Assembly: GCA_016214955.1 (NCBI GenBank)
Contig: JACRMN010000021.1
Location: 1-64,000, forward strand
Reading direction: 5' to 3'
DNA length: 64,000 nucleotides
Origin: Deltaproteobacteria bacterium
GTDB taxonomy: Bacteria; Myxococcota; Myxococcia; Myxococcales; Anaeromyxobacteraceae
The stretch's first letter is position 1. Every line of letters begins with the position of its first letter. A program made the position numbers and the translations under genes. This document shows positions 9,384 through 19,228 of the stretch, piece by piece. Below the pieces are notes generated by a model that was not told the DNA's origin, did not search any database, and saw nothing but the letters and a program-made list of their open reading frames with translations.

Positions 9384-9728
9384 CTAGCCCGGAGGCCAGC
9401 CGAAGGGGCGGCCGCCCATGAGGTGGAGGTGCACGTGGAAGACGAGCTGGTGGGCGTCCTTGCCGACGTTGACGGTGACGCGCCAGCCGCTCCCGGCGAT
9501 GCCGCGGTCGGCGGCCACCTGGGCGGCCGCGGTCATGAGCTTCCCCAGCACCTGCGCGTCGCCGGGCTGGGCGTCGTTGAGGGTGGCGATGTGCTTCTTG
9601 GGCACCACCAGCACGTGCACCGGGGCGGCCGGGTTGATGTCGTCGAAGGCGATGACCTCGTCGTCCTCGTAGGCAACCTTGGCGGGGATCTGCTTCGCGG
9701 CGATCTTGCAGAACAGGCAGTCGGCCAT
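9384..9728 (-). CDS. hinT: HIT family nucleotide-binding hydrolase
   Basis: 114 residues; HINT-branch histidine-triad protein that hydrolyses nucleoside phosphoramidates or adenylylated amines. MADCLFCKIAAKQIPA is the typical N-terminus, VLVVPKKHI lies in the middle, and the triad HVHLHLMGGRPFGWPPG sits near the C-terminus. The size matches HinT. It is 10 bp downstream of dtd and 6 bp upstream of the SDF carrier in what looks like one transcript with the aromatic genes. Confidence 0.93.
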   Translation of the reverse strand: MADCLFCKIAAKQIPAKVAYEDDEVIAFDDINPAAPVHVLVVPKKHIATLNDAQPGDAQVLGKLMTAAAQVAADRGIAGSGWRVTVNVGKDAHQLVFHVHLHLMGGRPFGWPPG

Positions 9729-9738
9729 GCGGGCTCCT

Positions 9739-10206
9739 TCAGGCGGTCGGGGCGCCGCCGGGCGGCGCGGGTGTCTCGAGGAGGATGGTGACCGGCCCCT
9801 CGTTCGTGAGCTCGACGCTCATCATGGCGCGGAAGACGCCCTGCGCCACCGGGAGCCGCTTCTGGCGCAGGAGGGCGCAGACCCGCTCGTAGAGCGCGCT
9901 GGCCGGCTCGGGCGGCGCCGCCCCGGTGAAGCTGGGCCGGTTGCCCTTCTTGGCGTCGCCGTAGAGGGTGAACTGCGAGACCACCAGCAGGCCGCCGCCC
10001 TCGTCGGTCACCGAGCGGTTCATCTTGCCCTCGGCGTCCTCGAAGATGCGCAGCGCCGCCAGCTTGTCGGCCATCCAGGCGGCCTCGCGCTCGCCGTCGC
10101 CCGGGGCCACGCCCAGCAGCACCAGCAGGCCGGGGCCGATCTCGCCCACCACCTGCCCCTCGACGCGCACCGCGGCACGCGACACCCGCTGGACCACCGC
10201 CCGCAT
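9739..10206 (-). CDS. dtd: D-aminoacyl-tRNA deacylase
   Basis: 155 residues; removes D-amino acids (and glycine from tRNA-Ala) mischarged on tRNAs. [17 protein letters not shown] and the C-terminal [10 protein letters not shown], holding the Gly-cisPro dipeptide that excludes L-substrates, are diagnostic. The ATG at 10206 gives the canonical [11 protein letters not shown] start; a frame extension to 10251 would add 15 atypical residues. It is the first gene of the long minus-strand operon; a promoter would have to lie in the 104 bp shared with the divergent AstA-like gene. Confidence 0.95.
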   Translation of the reverse strand: MRAVVQRVSRAAVRVEGQVVGEIGPGLLVLLGVAPGDGEREAAWMADKLAALRIFEDAEGKMNRSVTDEGGGLLVVSQFTLYGDAKKGNRPSFTGAAPPEPASALYERVCALLRQKRLPVAQGVFRAMMSVELTNEGPVTILLETPAPPGGAPTA

Positions 10207-10310
10207 GGGACGGGGATCGCACGGGAGCGGCCCGGCCGGCAAGCGCCGCACGCGGGGCTCCCGCCCGGGAAGGGGACAGGCCGCGGCGGGCGTGCTAACC
10301 CAGGCCCCGC

Positions 10311-11333
10311 ATGCTGCTCCTCCGCGACGCCCAGAAGAGCGACCTCCCGGCCCTGCAGACGCTGGCGCGCGAGCTCAACACCGTGAACCTGCCGCACGAC
10401 CCGCGGGCCCTCTCGGCCATCATCGGGCGGTCGGTGAGGAGCTTCCGGGGCGAGATCGCCGAGCCGCTCGAGCGCCACTACGTCTTCGTGCTCGAGGACC
10501 CGGGCCGCCGCCGCATCCTCGGCACCTCGATGGTCATCGCCCAGCACGGCACCCGCGAGTCACCCTGCACCTTCTTCGAGGTGGGCGAGCGGGAGCACTA
10601 CAGCTCCACCCTCGACCGCCACTTCCGCCACCGGGTGCTCTCCATCGGCTACCACTTCGACGGCCCCACCGAGATCGGCGGCCTGGTGGTGCACCCGCGC
10701 GACAGGCGCGGCGCCGAGAAGCCGGGCAAGCAGCTCGCCTACGTGCGCTTCCTCTACATCGCCGCGCACCGCGACCGCTTCCGCGACACGGTGCTGGCGG
10801 AGCTCATGCCGCCGCTCGCGCCCGACGGGAAGAGCCTCTTCTGGGAGAGCTGCGGCATGCGCTTCACCGGGCTCGACTACCAGACGGCCGACAAGCTCTC
10901 CCGCGAGAACAAGGAGTTCATCCAGCAGCTCTTCCCGCCCGCCGGCCTCTACGCCACGCTCCTGCCGCCCAGGGTGCAGCGGCTGCTGGGCGCGGTGGGG
11001 CCGGCCACCAAGGGGGTGGAGAGGATGCTCACCCGCATCGGCTTCCGGCCGGTCGGGCGCATCGACCCCTTCGACGGCGGGCCCCACTTCGAGTGCGCCA
11101 CCGACCAGATCTCGCTGGTGAAGGCCCACCGGCGGCTGACGCTGGCGGCCGGCGAGCCGGCGCGCGGCGCGCCGGACCTGCTGGTGGCCGCCGAGTCGGC
11201 CGGGCGGGTGCGCTTCCGCGCGGTGCGCTGCGCCGCCGAGTGGGAGGGCGCCGAGATCCGCCTGCCGCGCCAGGCCCGCGAGGCGCTCCGGGTGCGGCCG
11301 GGCGCGGCGGTGAGCGCGATTCCGTTCGGGTAG
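10311..11333 (+). CDS. arginine N-succinyltransferase-like acyltransferase
   Basis: 340 residues, close to the ~340 of AstA. The N-terminal half is GNAT-like ([17 protein letters not shown], then [10 protein letters not shown]), and the body contains long AstA-type segments such as [24 protein letters not shown] and [15 protein letters not shown]. AstA succinylates arginine to start the AST catabolic route. None of astB, astC, astD or astE is nearby, so the gene may serve a different acylation; function is therefore inferred from fold and length only. It is divergent from dtd and followed after 52 bp by the methyltransferase gene. Confidence 0.75.
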   Translation: MLLLRDAQKSDLPALQTLARELNTVNLPHDPRALSAIIGRSVRSFRGEIAEPLERHYVFVLEDPGRRRILGTSMVIAQHGTRESPCTFFEVGEREHYSSTLDRHFRHRVLSIGYHFDGPTEIGGLVVHPRDRRGAEKPGKQLAYVRFLYIAAHRDRFRDTVLAELMPPLAPDGKSLFWESCGMRFTGLDYQTADKLSRENKEFIQQLFPPAGLYATLLPPRVQRLLGAVGPATKGVERMLTRIGFRPVGRIDPFDGGPHFECATDQISLVKAHRRLTLAAGEPARGAPDLLVAAESAGRVRFRAVRCAAEWEGAEIRLPRQAREALRVRPGAAVSAIPFG

Positions 11334-11385
11334 GCGCGGCGCCGCGGCGTGGACCGGCCCCGGGGCGCGGGCGCATCATCGCGCC

Positions 11386-11955
11386 GTGACCCCCTGGTGG
11401 CTCCCGCCCCTGCTGCTCCTTGTCCTCGCGCTGGGCGAGTGGCCCACCTGGCGCAGCTACCGGGCGCGCTGGACGCCCAGCGCCCAGGACGCCGGCACCG
11501 TCCGCGTCAACAGCCTCCTCGGCAACCTCGCCTTCGTGGCGGGCCTGGCGTCGGGCGCGGTGCTGCGCGGGGTGCCGTCCGCCGCCGTGCCCGCCTGGCT
11601 GGCCTGGTCCGGGATCCCCGTGGCGCTCGCCGGGACGGCGCTGCGGCTCTGGGCCATCCTCACCCTGGGCCGCTGGTTCACGATGACCATCCAGGTGCGC
11701 CCGGGCCAGCCGGTCGTCGAGCGCGGGCCGTACCGCGTGCTGCGCCACCCCTCCTACGCCGGCGGCGATCTCGCCTTCCTGGGCATCGGCCTCTCGGCCG
11801 GCAACTGGGTCTCGCCGCTCCTCTACTTCGTCCCCTGGCTCGCGGCCCACGTGCACCGCATCGGCGTGGAGGAGCGGGCGCTCGCCGCCACGCTGGGCGA
11901 GCCCTACCGCGCCTACCAGCGCCGCACCTGGCGGCTCGTGCCCTTCGTCTGGTGA
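11386..11955 (+). CDS. ICMT/PEMT-family membrane methyltransferase
   Basis: 189 residues with four to five hydrophobic segments. The C-terminal half shows the isoprenylcysteine carboxyl methyltransferase pattern GPYRVLRHPSYAGG followed by a hydrophobic pair and RIGVEERALAATLGEPYRAY, the SAM-binding region in bacterial ICMT-like proteins. It likely methylates a small lipid or isoprenoid-like substrate in the inner membrane; bacteria lack the eukaryotic CaaX substrate, so the true substrate is unknown. The start is the GTG at 11386. It converges with denD. Confidence 0.8.
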   Translation: MTPWWLPPLLLLVLALGEWPTWRSYRARWTPSAQDAGTVRVNSLLGNLAFVAGLASGAVLRGVPSAAVPAWLAWSGIPVALAGTALRLWAILTLGRWFTMTIQVRPGQPVVERGPYRVLRHPSYAGGDLAFLGIGLSAGNWVSPLLYFVPWLAAHVHRIGVEERALAATLGEPYRAYQRRTWRLVPFVW

Positions 11956-12018
11956 GGCGCGAGGCCACCGGCTGCGGGGCCTGGCCTGGAGCCGCATCGG
12001 CCGGGCGATCGAGGAGCG

Positions 12019-12996
12019 CTACCTGCCGGCCGGCGCCAGGTCGTCCTCCTGGAAGGCGCGGACGATGGAGGCGAAGTCGGCGTCGCCCTCGAAGCCGAGC
12101 CCCCGGGCGCGCGTCACGTCCCACCGGCCCGGCCAGCTCCCCACGATGCGCTCCACCAGCGGGTCCCGCTGCCAGCGCACGCGCGCCGCGGCCGCCGGAT
12201 CGGCCTGGCGGAGCGCCTCCACCATCTCGCCGGCGGTGACCGAGACGCCCGGCAGGTTCACGGTGCGGACCGCGCCCAGCGCCTCGCTCGCCACCTCGTG
12301 GCCGTGCACCAGCGCCTCCACCGCCCGGCGCGGCGAGAGGAGCCAGAGCCGCACCTCGGGCGGCACCGGGCACACCGCCTCCTGCCCCTGCAGCGGCTCG
12401 CGGATGATGCCGCTGGCGAAGGAGGAGGCGGCCTGGTTGGGTTTCCCGGGCCGCACGCTCACGGTGGGGAGCCGCAGCACCCGGCCGTCCACGAAGCCGC
12501 GGCGGGCGTAGTCGGTCACCAGGAGCTCGCCCATGGCCTTCTGGGCGCCGTAGGAGGACTGGGGGCGCACGGCGGTGTCGTCGGTGACCAGCGCCGGCAG
12601 CGGGCCACCGTACACCGCCACCGAGCTCGTGGAGACGAGGCGCGGCGGGCGCGGCAGCAGCCGGCAGGCGTCGAGCAGGAGCCGGGTGGCGTCGAGGTTG
12701 ACCCGCATGCCCAGGTCGAAGTCGGCCTCGGCCTGGGCGCTCACCACCGCCGCCAGGTGGAAGACGGCGCCGGCCGAGCCGAGCGCGTCCCGCAGGAGCT
12801 CCGGGTCGGCCATGTCGCCGGCCACGAGGCGCAGCCGCGGGTCGGAGAGGCCGGTGGCGGCTCCGAGGTCGAGGAGCGTGAGCCGGCCGATGGGCTCCTC
12901 CTTCCCGCCGGGTCCGGCGAGGCGGCCGCGCGCCAGCAGCGCCCGGGCCAGCCGCTTGCCGAGGAAGCCCGCTCCTCCGGTGACGAGCACGTCCAT
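12019..12996 (-). CDS. denD: D-erythronate dehydrogenase-like NAD-dependent SDR
   Basis: 325 residues; extended short-chain dehydrogenase with the NAD loop TGGAGFLG (6-13), HLAAVVSAQAE, the catalytic Ser/Thr stretch STSSVAVYGG (122-131) and Y149-x3-K153. The GKPNQAASSFASGIIREPLQG stretch resembles DenD/uronate-dehydrogenase-like enzymes. DenD oxidises D-erythronate to 2-oxo-tetronate. Context drives the call: it is the last gene of the ABC importer operon divergent from ltnD-otnK-otnC-otnI, whose pathway uses exactly this product. A sugar epimerase is the alternative from fold alone. Confidence 0.82.
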   Translation of the reverse strand: MDVLVTGGAGFLGKRLARALLARGRLAGPGGKEEPIGRLTLLDLGAATGLSDPRLRLVAGDMADPELLRDALGSAGAVFHLAAVVSAQAEADFDLGMRVNLDATRLLLDACRLLPRPPRLVSTSSVAVYGGPLPALVTDDTAVRPQSSYGAQKAMGELLVTDYARRGFVDGRVLRLPTVSVRPGKPNQAASSFASGIIREPLQGQEAVCPVPPEVRLWLLSPRRAVEALVHGHEVASEALGAVRTVNLPGVSVTAGEMVEALRQADPAAAARVRWQRDPLVERIVGSWPGRWDVTRARGLGFEGDADFASIVRAFQEDDLAPAGR

Positions 12997-13023
12997 GGCG
13001 AGGCTCCCCCGGGGCCGGCGGCG

Positions 13024-13899
13024 CTACTCCTTCACCGCGCCGGTGAGCCCCGACACGTAGTACTCGACGAAGAAGGAGTAGAGCACCGCCACCGGGAGCG
13101 AGCCCAGCAGCGCGCCGGCCATCAGCGAGCCCCAGTGGTAGACGTCGCCCTCCACCAGCTCGGTGATCACCCCCACCGGCACCGTCTTCACCTCCGAGGA
13201 GGAGACGAAGGTGAGGGCGTAGATGAACTCGTTCCAGGAGAGGGTGAAGGCGAAGATGCCGGCCGAGATGAGCCCCGGCACCGCCAGCGGCAGCACGATG
13301 CGGGTCAGGATCTGCCAGCGGGTGGCGCCGTCGATGAGGGCGCACTCCTCCAGCTCGTAGGGGATGGTGCGGAAGTAGCCCATGAGCAGCCAGGTGCAGA
13401 AGGGCACCAGGAAGGTGGGGTAGGTGAGGATCAGCGCCAGCCGGGTGTCGAAGAGGCCGAGGCGGAACACCATGGTGGCCAGCGGGATGAAGAGGATCGA
13501 GGGCGGCACCAGGTAGGCCAGGAAGATGCCCATGCCCACGTAGCGCGAGCCGCGGAAGCGCAGCCGCTCGATGGCATAGGCGGCGAGCGCGCTGGCCACC
13601 AGCGAGATGGCGGTGGAGCTCACCGAGACCAGCACCGTGTTCCAGAGCCAGCTCGGGTAGCTGGTGTCGAAGAGCAGCTTCTTCACGTGGTCCAGCGTGG
13701 GGTGGACCACCCAGAACGGGCTGTAGGTCTTGTAGTCGTACAGCTCGGCGTTGGGCTTCACCGTCGTCATCGCCATCCAGTAGAACGGGAACAGGAGGAC
13801 GAAGAGGAACACGCCGAGCGGCAGGTAGACCGTGACCAGCTTGCGGGGCAGCGACTCCAGGTAGTCGGTGCCCGAGGCGTCGGCGGCGGCGCTACGCAT
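13024..13899 (-). CDS. CUT1 sugar ABC transporter permease (MalG-like)
   Basis: 291 residues with six predicted membrane spans. The EAA loop, which docks the ATPase, is seen at YELEECALIDGATRWQIL; the C-terminus FFVEYYVSGLTGAVKE matches MalG-type permeases. It pairs with the permease encoded just upstream (8-bp overlap) to form the inner-membrane channel. In this operon the likely cargo is erythronate/threonate or a related acid sugar, inferred from the divergent catabolic genes. Confidence 0.88.
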   Translation of the reverse strand: MRSAAADASGTDYLESLPRKLVTVYLPLGVFLFVLLFPFYWMAMTTVKPNAELYDYKTYSPFWVVHPTLDHVKKLLFDTSYPSWLWNTVLVSVSSTAISLVASALAAYAIERLRFRGSRYVGMGIFLAYLVPPSILFIPLATMVFRLGLFDTRLALILTYPTFLVPFCTWLLMGYFRTIPYELEECALIDGATRWQILTRIVLPLAVPGLISAGIFAFTLSWNEFIYALTFVSSSEVKTVPVGVITELVEGDVYHWGSLMAGALLGSLPVAVLYSFFVEYYVSGLTGAVKE

Positions 13900-14812
13900 C
13901 GGTGCCTCCCTGCTGCCAGGCGCGCCGCTGCAGGCCGAAGTAGGAGAAGAGGATGGCGGCCAGCAGGAAGGGGATCATGGCGCCGGCGATGGCCGCGCCC
14001 TCGGCCAGCTGCCCGCCGGGGATGGCGCGCTGGAAGGCGAGCGTGGCCATGAGGTGGGTGGCGTTGAGCGGCCCGCCGCGGGTGATGACGTAGATGAGCT
14101 GGAAGTCGGTGAAGGTGAAGATCACCGAGAAGGTCATCACCACCGCGACGATGGGAGTGAGCAGCGGGTAGGTGATGTGGCGGAAGCGCTGCCAGGAGCG
14201 GGCCCCGTCGAGCATGGCCGCCTCGTAGAGCGAGGGGCTGATGGTCTGCAGGCCGGCCAGCAGCGAGATGGCCACGAAGGGGATGCCGCGCCAGACGTTG
14301 GCGGCGATCACCGAGCCGCGGGCCAGGTTGGGCTGGCCCAGGAAGTCGATGTAGTGGTCGATGAGGCCGAGCCGCGTCAGCGTCCAGGAGATGACCGAGA
14401 ACTGGCTGTCGTAGATCCACCAGAAGGCGATGGCCGAGAGCACCGTGGGCACGATCCAGGGGAGCAGGATGACGGCCCGCAGGAGCGACTTGAACGCGAT
14501 GTTGCGGTTGAGGAGCAGCGCCAGCCACAGCCCCAGCCCGAACTTCAGCACGCTGGCGATGGCGGTGTAGAGGAAGGTGTTCCACACCGAGAGCCAGAAC
14601 ACCGAGTCGCGGGCCAGCGAGACGAAGTTGTCGGTGCCGATGAAGACGCCGGGCCGGCCGATGGTGGTGTCGGTGAAGCCCAGCCACCCGCCCAGCCCCA
14701 GCGGGTAGGTGAGGAAGACCAGCAGCAGGGCCGCCGCCGGCAGGAGGAAGAGCACCCCGAGGATGTCGCGGCTGTTCTGGATGCGGTCCAGCAGGCGGGC
14801 GGCCGAGGTCAA
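13892..14812 (-). CDS. CUT1 sugar ABC transporter permease (MalF-like)
   Basis: 306 residues, six hydrophobic spans, EAA loop SLYEAAMLDGARSWQRFRHI. The start is TTG at 14812: a GGAG six bases upstream on the coding strand supports it, and it removes a long Pro/Arg-rich out-of-family extension. It overlaps the MalG-like permease by 8 bp. A very strong stem-loop (14825-14854) lies between this gene and the binding-protein gene upstream. Confidence 0.86.
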   Translation of the reverse strand: MTSAARLLDRIQNSRDILGVLFLLPAAALLLVFLTYPLGLGGWLGFTDTTIGRPGVFIGTDNFVSLARDSVFWLSVWNTFLYTAIASVLKFGLGLWLALLLNRNIAFKSLLRAVILLPWIVPTVLSAIAFWWIYDSQFSVISWTLTRLGLIDHYIDFLGQPNLARGSVIAANVWRGIPFVAISLLAGLQTISPSLYEAAMLDGARSWQRFRHITYPLLTPIVAVVMTFSVIFTFTDFQLIYVITRGGPLNATHLMATLAFQRAIPGGQLAEGAAIAGAMIPFLLAAILFSYFGLQRRAWQQGGTDA

Positions 14813-14824
14813 GGGGGCTCCAGG

Positions 14825-14854
14825 CCGGCGCGCGGCGGCGGGGCCGCGCGCCGG
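14825..14854 (-). promoter_or_regulatory. intercistronic stem-loop after binding-protein gene
   Basis: A perfect 12-bp inverted repeat, CCGGCGCGCGGC (14825-14836) and its complement at 14843-14854, with a 6-base loop. It lies 12 bp past the stop codon of the binding-protein gene and 13 bp before the TTG start of the permease. There is no T-run, so it is not a classic terminator. By analogy with malE-malF junctions it may protect the upstream mRNA from 3' exonucleases and lower permease expression. Confidence 0.6.
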
Positions 14855-14865
14855 AGCGTTGTCGG

Positions 14866-16188
14866 TCAGATCTTGTAGTACCGCTGGGCCCGCTTCTCGG
14901 CCTCCGCCGCCGCCTCCTTGGGCGTCTTCGATCCCGAGGCCGCCGCCGCCACCATGTCGATGAGGATGCAGTCGGCCATGGCTGCCGCCGAGGCCGCGCC
15001 CAGCTTGTAGGCGTAGCCGTTGTCGAGGAGCCCCTTGGCCACGTCGCGGTAGGGCGTGTGCTTGGGGTCGGCGGTCCAGATGGTGCTCTTCTCCTGGTCC
15101 TTGAGCGGCCCGGTGACGTAGCCGATGGAGGCCTGCATCCAGGGGTCGAACTGCTCCCGCTCCCACATGAAGCGCAGGTACTCCTTGGCCGCGTTCGGGT
15201 ACTTCGAGTACTTGAAGAGCATGGCCTGGGTGACCTGCATGAACTCGGTGCGGCGGCCCACCGGCCCGACGGGCCAGGCGCCGTGGCCGACGTCGGCGGC
15301 CATCTCCCTGAGCTTCGGGTCCTGCGAGTTCTTGCAGGCGTAGTAGATGGAGATGCCGTTGTTGGTGAGGCTCACCTGGCCGTCGAGGAAGGCCTTGTTG
15401 TTGTGCGGGTCCTGCCAGGAGAGGGTGCCGGGGATGAAGGTGGCGTACAGCTCCCTGGAGTACTCCAGCGCGGCGATGGTCTCGGGCGAGTTGATGGCCA
15501 CGTTGCCCTTCTCGTCCACCAGCTTGCCGCCGTGGGACCAGACCAGCCAGTGGACCCAGTCGTTGCCGTCGCCGACGGCGTGGCCCAGCGCCAGGCCTGC
15601 CGGCGTGCCCTTGGCCTTGAGTCCCTGGCAGAGCTTCAGGAAGCCGGACAGGTCGGCGGGGAAGGTCTCGAACCCTGCCGCCCGGGCGTGGCTCTGGCGG
15701 TAGCAGAAGAGGTTGCCGATGACGCCGAGCGGCAGCGCGATCCACTTGCCGTCGCGGGTGCCGAAGGTGCGGCAGACGTCGTACCAGCCGCCGTACTTCT
15801 TCCCCAGGTAGTTGGCCAGCTCCGAGAGGTCGTGGAGCTTGTCGGGGTACTGGTGGGGGTCGTCGAACCAGCCGATGATCACGTCCGGCCCGCTGCCGAC
15901 GTTGGCGGCCACCGCCGCCTTGGGCCGCACGTCCTCCCAGCCCTCGGAGTCCACCCGTACCTCGATGCCGGTCTTCTCGGTGAACTTCCGGGTGTTGGCC
16001 AGCCACTGCTCCTCGTCGCCCTGGACGAAGCGCTTCCAGCGCAGCACCCGCAGCTTGGCCCCCTTCTCCGGCTTGTAGGAGAGGTCGGCGGCGTGGGCCT
16101 CGCCGATCAGCAGCCCCTTCCCCAGCGCGGCGCCGGCGGCGAGGCCGGCGCTGGTCTTCACGAAATCACGGCGGGTGATCCTGGACAT
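14866..16188 (-). CDS. ABC transporter substrate-binding protein, Tat signal
   Basis: 440 residues; periplasmic extracellular solute-binding protein family 1 (sugar type). The N-terminus carries a twin-arginine motif (TRRDFVK, Arg6-Arg7), a mildly hydrophobic stretch and AHA near residue 33, so Tat export of a folded protein is predicted. The body shows SGPDVIIGWFDDPHQYPDKL and WIALPLGVIGN typical of the family. The strong GAGGAGG ribosome site upstream of the ATG and the stem-loop just after the stop both favour high expression. Ligand: probably a tetronate or related aldonate, from context. Confidence 0.88.
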   Translation of the reverse strand: MSRITRRDFVKTSAGLAAGAALGKGLLIGEAHAADLSYKPEKGAKLRVLRWKRFVQGDEEQWLANTRKFTEKTGIEVRVDSEGWEDVRPKAAVAANVGSGPDVIIGWFDDPHQYPDKLHDLSELANYLGKKYGGWYDVCRTFGTRDGKWIALPLGVIGNLFCYRQSHARAAGFETFPADLSGFLKLCQGLKAKGTPAGLALGHAVGDGNDWVHWLVWSHGGKLVDEKGNVAINSPETIAALEYSRELYATFIPGTLSWQDPHNNKAFLDGQVSLTNNGISIYYACKNSQDPKLREMAADVGHGAWPVGPVGRRTEFMQVTQAMLFKYSKYPNAAKEYLRFMWEREQFDPWMQASIGYVTGPLKDQEKSTIWTADPKHTPYRDVAKGLLDNGYAYKLGAASAAAMADCILIDMVAAAASGSKTPKEAAAEAEKRAQRYYKI

Positions 16189-16230
16189 CGTGTCCTCCTC
16201 GGCGGGAACTGCGGGTGGGGCCGGGCCCGG

Positions 16231-17298
<1,068 letters not shown>

Positions 17299-17383
17299 GC
17301 CCGGACCTCCTGGGGCGCCGCGCTCTCCGGCGCCGGATGGTGTGGCCGTGTGTGAAGCCGGGGTGCAAATCCTAGCGGCTGAG

Positions 17384-17402
17384 TTGTATGATGACAATAC
17401 AA
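17384..17402. promoter_or_regulatory. candidate operator in divergent tetronate promoter region
   Basis: An inverted repeat TTGTAT-N7-ATACAA (19 bp) in an AT-rich patch of a very GC-rich region, between the ABC operon (start 17298) and the GntR gene (start 17446). FadR-type GntR proteins commonly bind short palindromes in their own divergent promoters, so this is the best candidate site for the adjacent regulator. Binding itself is inferred. Confidence 0.6.
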
Positions 17403-17445
17403 ACCCGGAACCGCACCCCCGACCCCACCCACCAGGTCAGCCCGC

Positions 17446-18318
17446 ATGGGACGCTCCGCTCCGACGCCCGCCGCTCCCCTTCTCGCACCGCTCGCCGCCG
17501 GCAGCCTGGCCGACAGGGCCACCGAGGCGCTGGGCCGCCTGGTCCGGAGGGGAGAGTACCCGCCGCGGTCGCGCCTCCCCACCGAGATGGAGCTGTGCGC
17601 CCGGTTCGGGGTGTCCCGCACGGTGGTGCGCGAGGCTGTCGCACGGCTCAAGGCCGCCGGGCTGGTGGAATCCCGGCAAGGGAGCGGCCTCTACGTCCGG
17701 GAGCCGAACCGGGCCATGCCCTTCCACATCGACCCGGGGGCCGTCCACTCGGCCGCCTCGGTGCTGGAGATCCTGGAGCTGCGGCGGGGCCTGGAGTCGG
17801 AGGCCGCGGCCCTGGCGGCCGAGCGCTGCAGCCGCGCCCAGCTCGGCACCATCCGCGCCGCGCTCGCGGCCATCGCCCGCGAGGAGGCGGCCGGTCGCGA
17901 CGGCGTGGCCGCCGACATGGCCTTCCACCGGGCCGTGGCCCGGGCCTCCGGGAACCGGCACTGCCTGGCGCTCTGGGACTTCGTCTCCCAGTTCCTGCGG
18001 GTGGGAATGCGCGCCACCCGCGCCAACGAGGCGCGCCGCACCGACTTCGCCGCCCAGGTGCGGGCCGAGCACCGCGCCGTGCTCGCGGCCATCGCCCGGC
18101 GCGACCCGGCCGCCGCCCGCGCCGCGGCGCTGCGCCACCTGGAGATGGCCGCGGCCCGCATCCGCGGCGCCGACGCCGCCTTCTGGCGCGAGGAGGGCAC
18201 GCGCTACGCGCAGCCGCTCCGCGCCGCCCAGCTCCGCCCCGGCGCGCCGCCCGAGGGCGGCCCCGGGCGCAGCCACCCCGCAAGGCCGCCGCGCCGCGGC
18301 CGAGGAGGATCGCGATGA
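17446..18318 (+). CDS. GntR/FadR-family regulator (FCD domain)
   Basis: 290 residues. Residues ~20-90 form the winged helix (YPPRSRLPTEMELCARFGVSRTVVREAVARLKAAGLVESRQGSG pattern in pieces), followed by the all-helical FCD effector domain with the metal-ligand pattern FHRAVARASGN, HRAVLAAIARRD and RHLEMA. The final ~45 residues are Pro/Arg-rich and probably disordered. It likely represses or activates the flanking transporter and tetronate genes in response to an acid-sugar ligand. Its stop overlaps the ltnD start (ATGA), so the regulator is co-transcribed with the catabolic genes. Confidence 0.9.
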   Translation: MGRSAPTPAAPLLAPLAAGSLADRATEALGRLVRRGEYPPRSRLPTEMELCARFGVSRTVVREAVARLKAAGLVESRQGSGLYVREPNRAMPFHIDPGAVHSAASVLEILELRRGLESEAAALAAERCSRAQLGTIRAALAAIAREEAAGRDGVAADMAFHRAVARASGNRHCLALWDFVSQFLRVGMRATRANEARRTDFAAQVRAEHRAVLAAIARRDPAAARAAALRHLEMAAARIRGADAAFWREEGTRYAQPLRAAQLRPGAPPEGGPGRSHPARPPRRGRGGSR

Positions 18319-19226
18319 GCGAGGCGAAGCGGCCCCTGGCGGTGGGCGTCGTCGGGCTCGGCTCCATGGGCATGGGCGTGGCCCGGTCGCTGCTGCGCGC
18401 CGGCCTCGCCGTGCACGCCTGCGACGTGCGGCCGGAGCCGCTGGAGGCCCTGCGGCGCGAGGGGGGCCAGCCGGCCGCCTCGCCGGCCGAGCTGGGCGCG
18501 AAGGTGGAGGCGCTGGTGGTGCTGGTGGTGAACGCCGACCAGACCGAGAAGGCGCTCTTCGGCCCCGACGGCGCGGCCGCCACCCTGCCCCGCGGCGCGG
18601 TGGTGATCGCCAGCGCCACGGTGCCGCCCGAGTTCGCCGAGAGGCTGGGCGCGCGGCTCGCGGCCCAGGGGCTCCTGCACCTCGACGCCCCGGTGTCCGG
18701 CGGCGCCGCCAAGGCGGCCCAGGGGCAGCTCACGGTGCTGGCCTCGGGCGACCCCCGGGCCTTCGCCCGGGCCGAGCCGGTGCTCTCCGCCATGGCCGCC
18801 AAGGTCTACCGGCTGGGCGACCGCCCGGGCCAGGGCTCCAAGGTGAAGATAGTGAACCAGCTCCTCGCCGGCGTGCACATCGCCGCCGCCGCCGAGGCCA
18901 TGGCCCTGTGCATCCAGTCGGGCGCCGACCCCCAGGCGACCTACGACGTCATCTGCAACAGCGCCGGCTCCTCCTGGATGTTCCAGAACCGCGTCCCCCA
19001 CATCCTCCAGGGCGACTACACCCCGCTCTCGGCGGTCTCCATCTTCGTGAAGGACCTGGGCATCGTGCTCGACACCGCCCGGGCCAGCAGCCTGGGGCTG
19101 CCGCTCACCGCCGCCGCCCACCAGCTCTTCCTGCAGGCCGCCGCCGCCGGCCACGCCGGGGAGGACGACGCGGCGGTGATCAAGGTCTTCCCGGGCGTGA
19201 AGCTGCCGGGCGCGACCCGGGGGTAG
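18315..19226 (+). CDS. ltnD: L-threonate dehydrogenase
   Basis: 303 residues of the beta-hydroxyacid dehydrogenase family: cofactor loop VGLGSMGMGVARSL (13-26), substrate motif DAPVSGG (124-130), catalytic Lys178 within KIVNQ. LtnD oxidises L-threonate at C2 to 2-oxo-tetronate. The direct run ltnD-otnK-otnC-otnI matches the described acid-sugar pathway built around the DUF1537 kinase. The start overlaps the regulator stop. 3-hydroxyisobutyrate dehydrogenase activity is the alternative from sequence alone. Confidence 0.88.
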   Translation: MSEAKRPLAVGVVGLGSMGMGVARSLLRAGLAVHACDVRPEPLEALRREGGQPAASPAELGAKVEALVVLVVNADQTEKALFGPDGAAATLPRGAVVIASATVPPEFAERLGARLAAQGLLHLDAPVSGGAAKAAQGQLTVLASGDPRAFARAEPVLSAMAAKVYRLGDRPGQGSKVKIVNQLLAGVHIAAAAEAMALCIQSGADPQATYDVICNSAGSSWMFQNRVPHILQGDYTPLSAVSIFVKDLGIVLDTARASSLGLPLTAAAHQLFLQAAAAGHAGEDDAAVIKVFPGVKLPGATRG

Positions 19227-19228
19227 AC

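Noticed and set aside
17299-17397. 33-residue N-terminal extension of the sugar ABC ATPase
   Set aside because: The extension has no family similarity and crosses the operator region; GGAGG and the domain start support the ATG at 17298.
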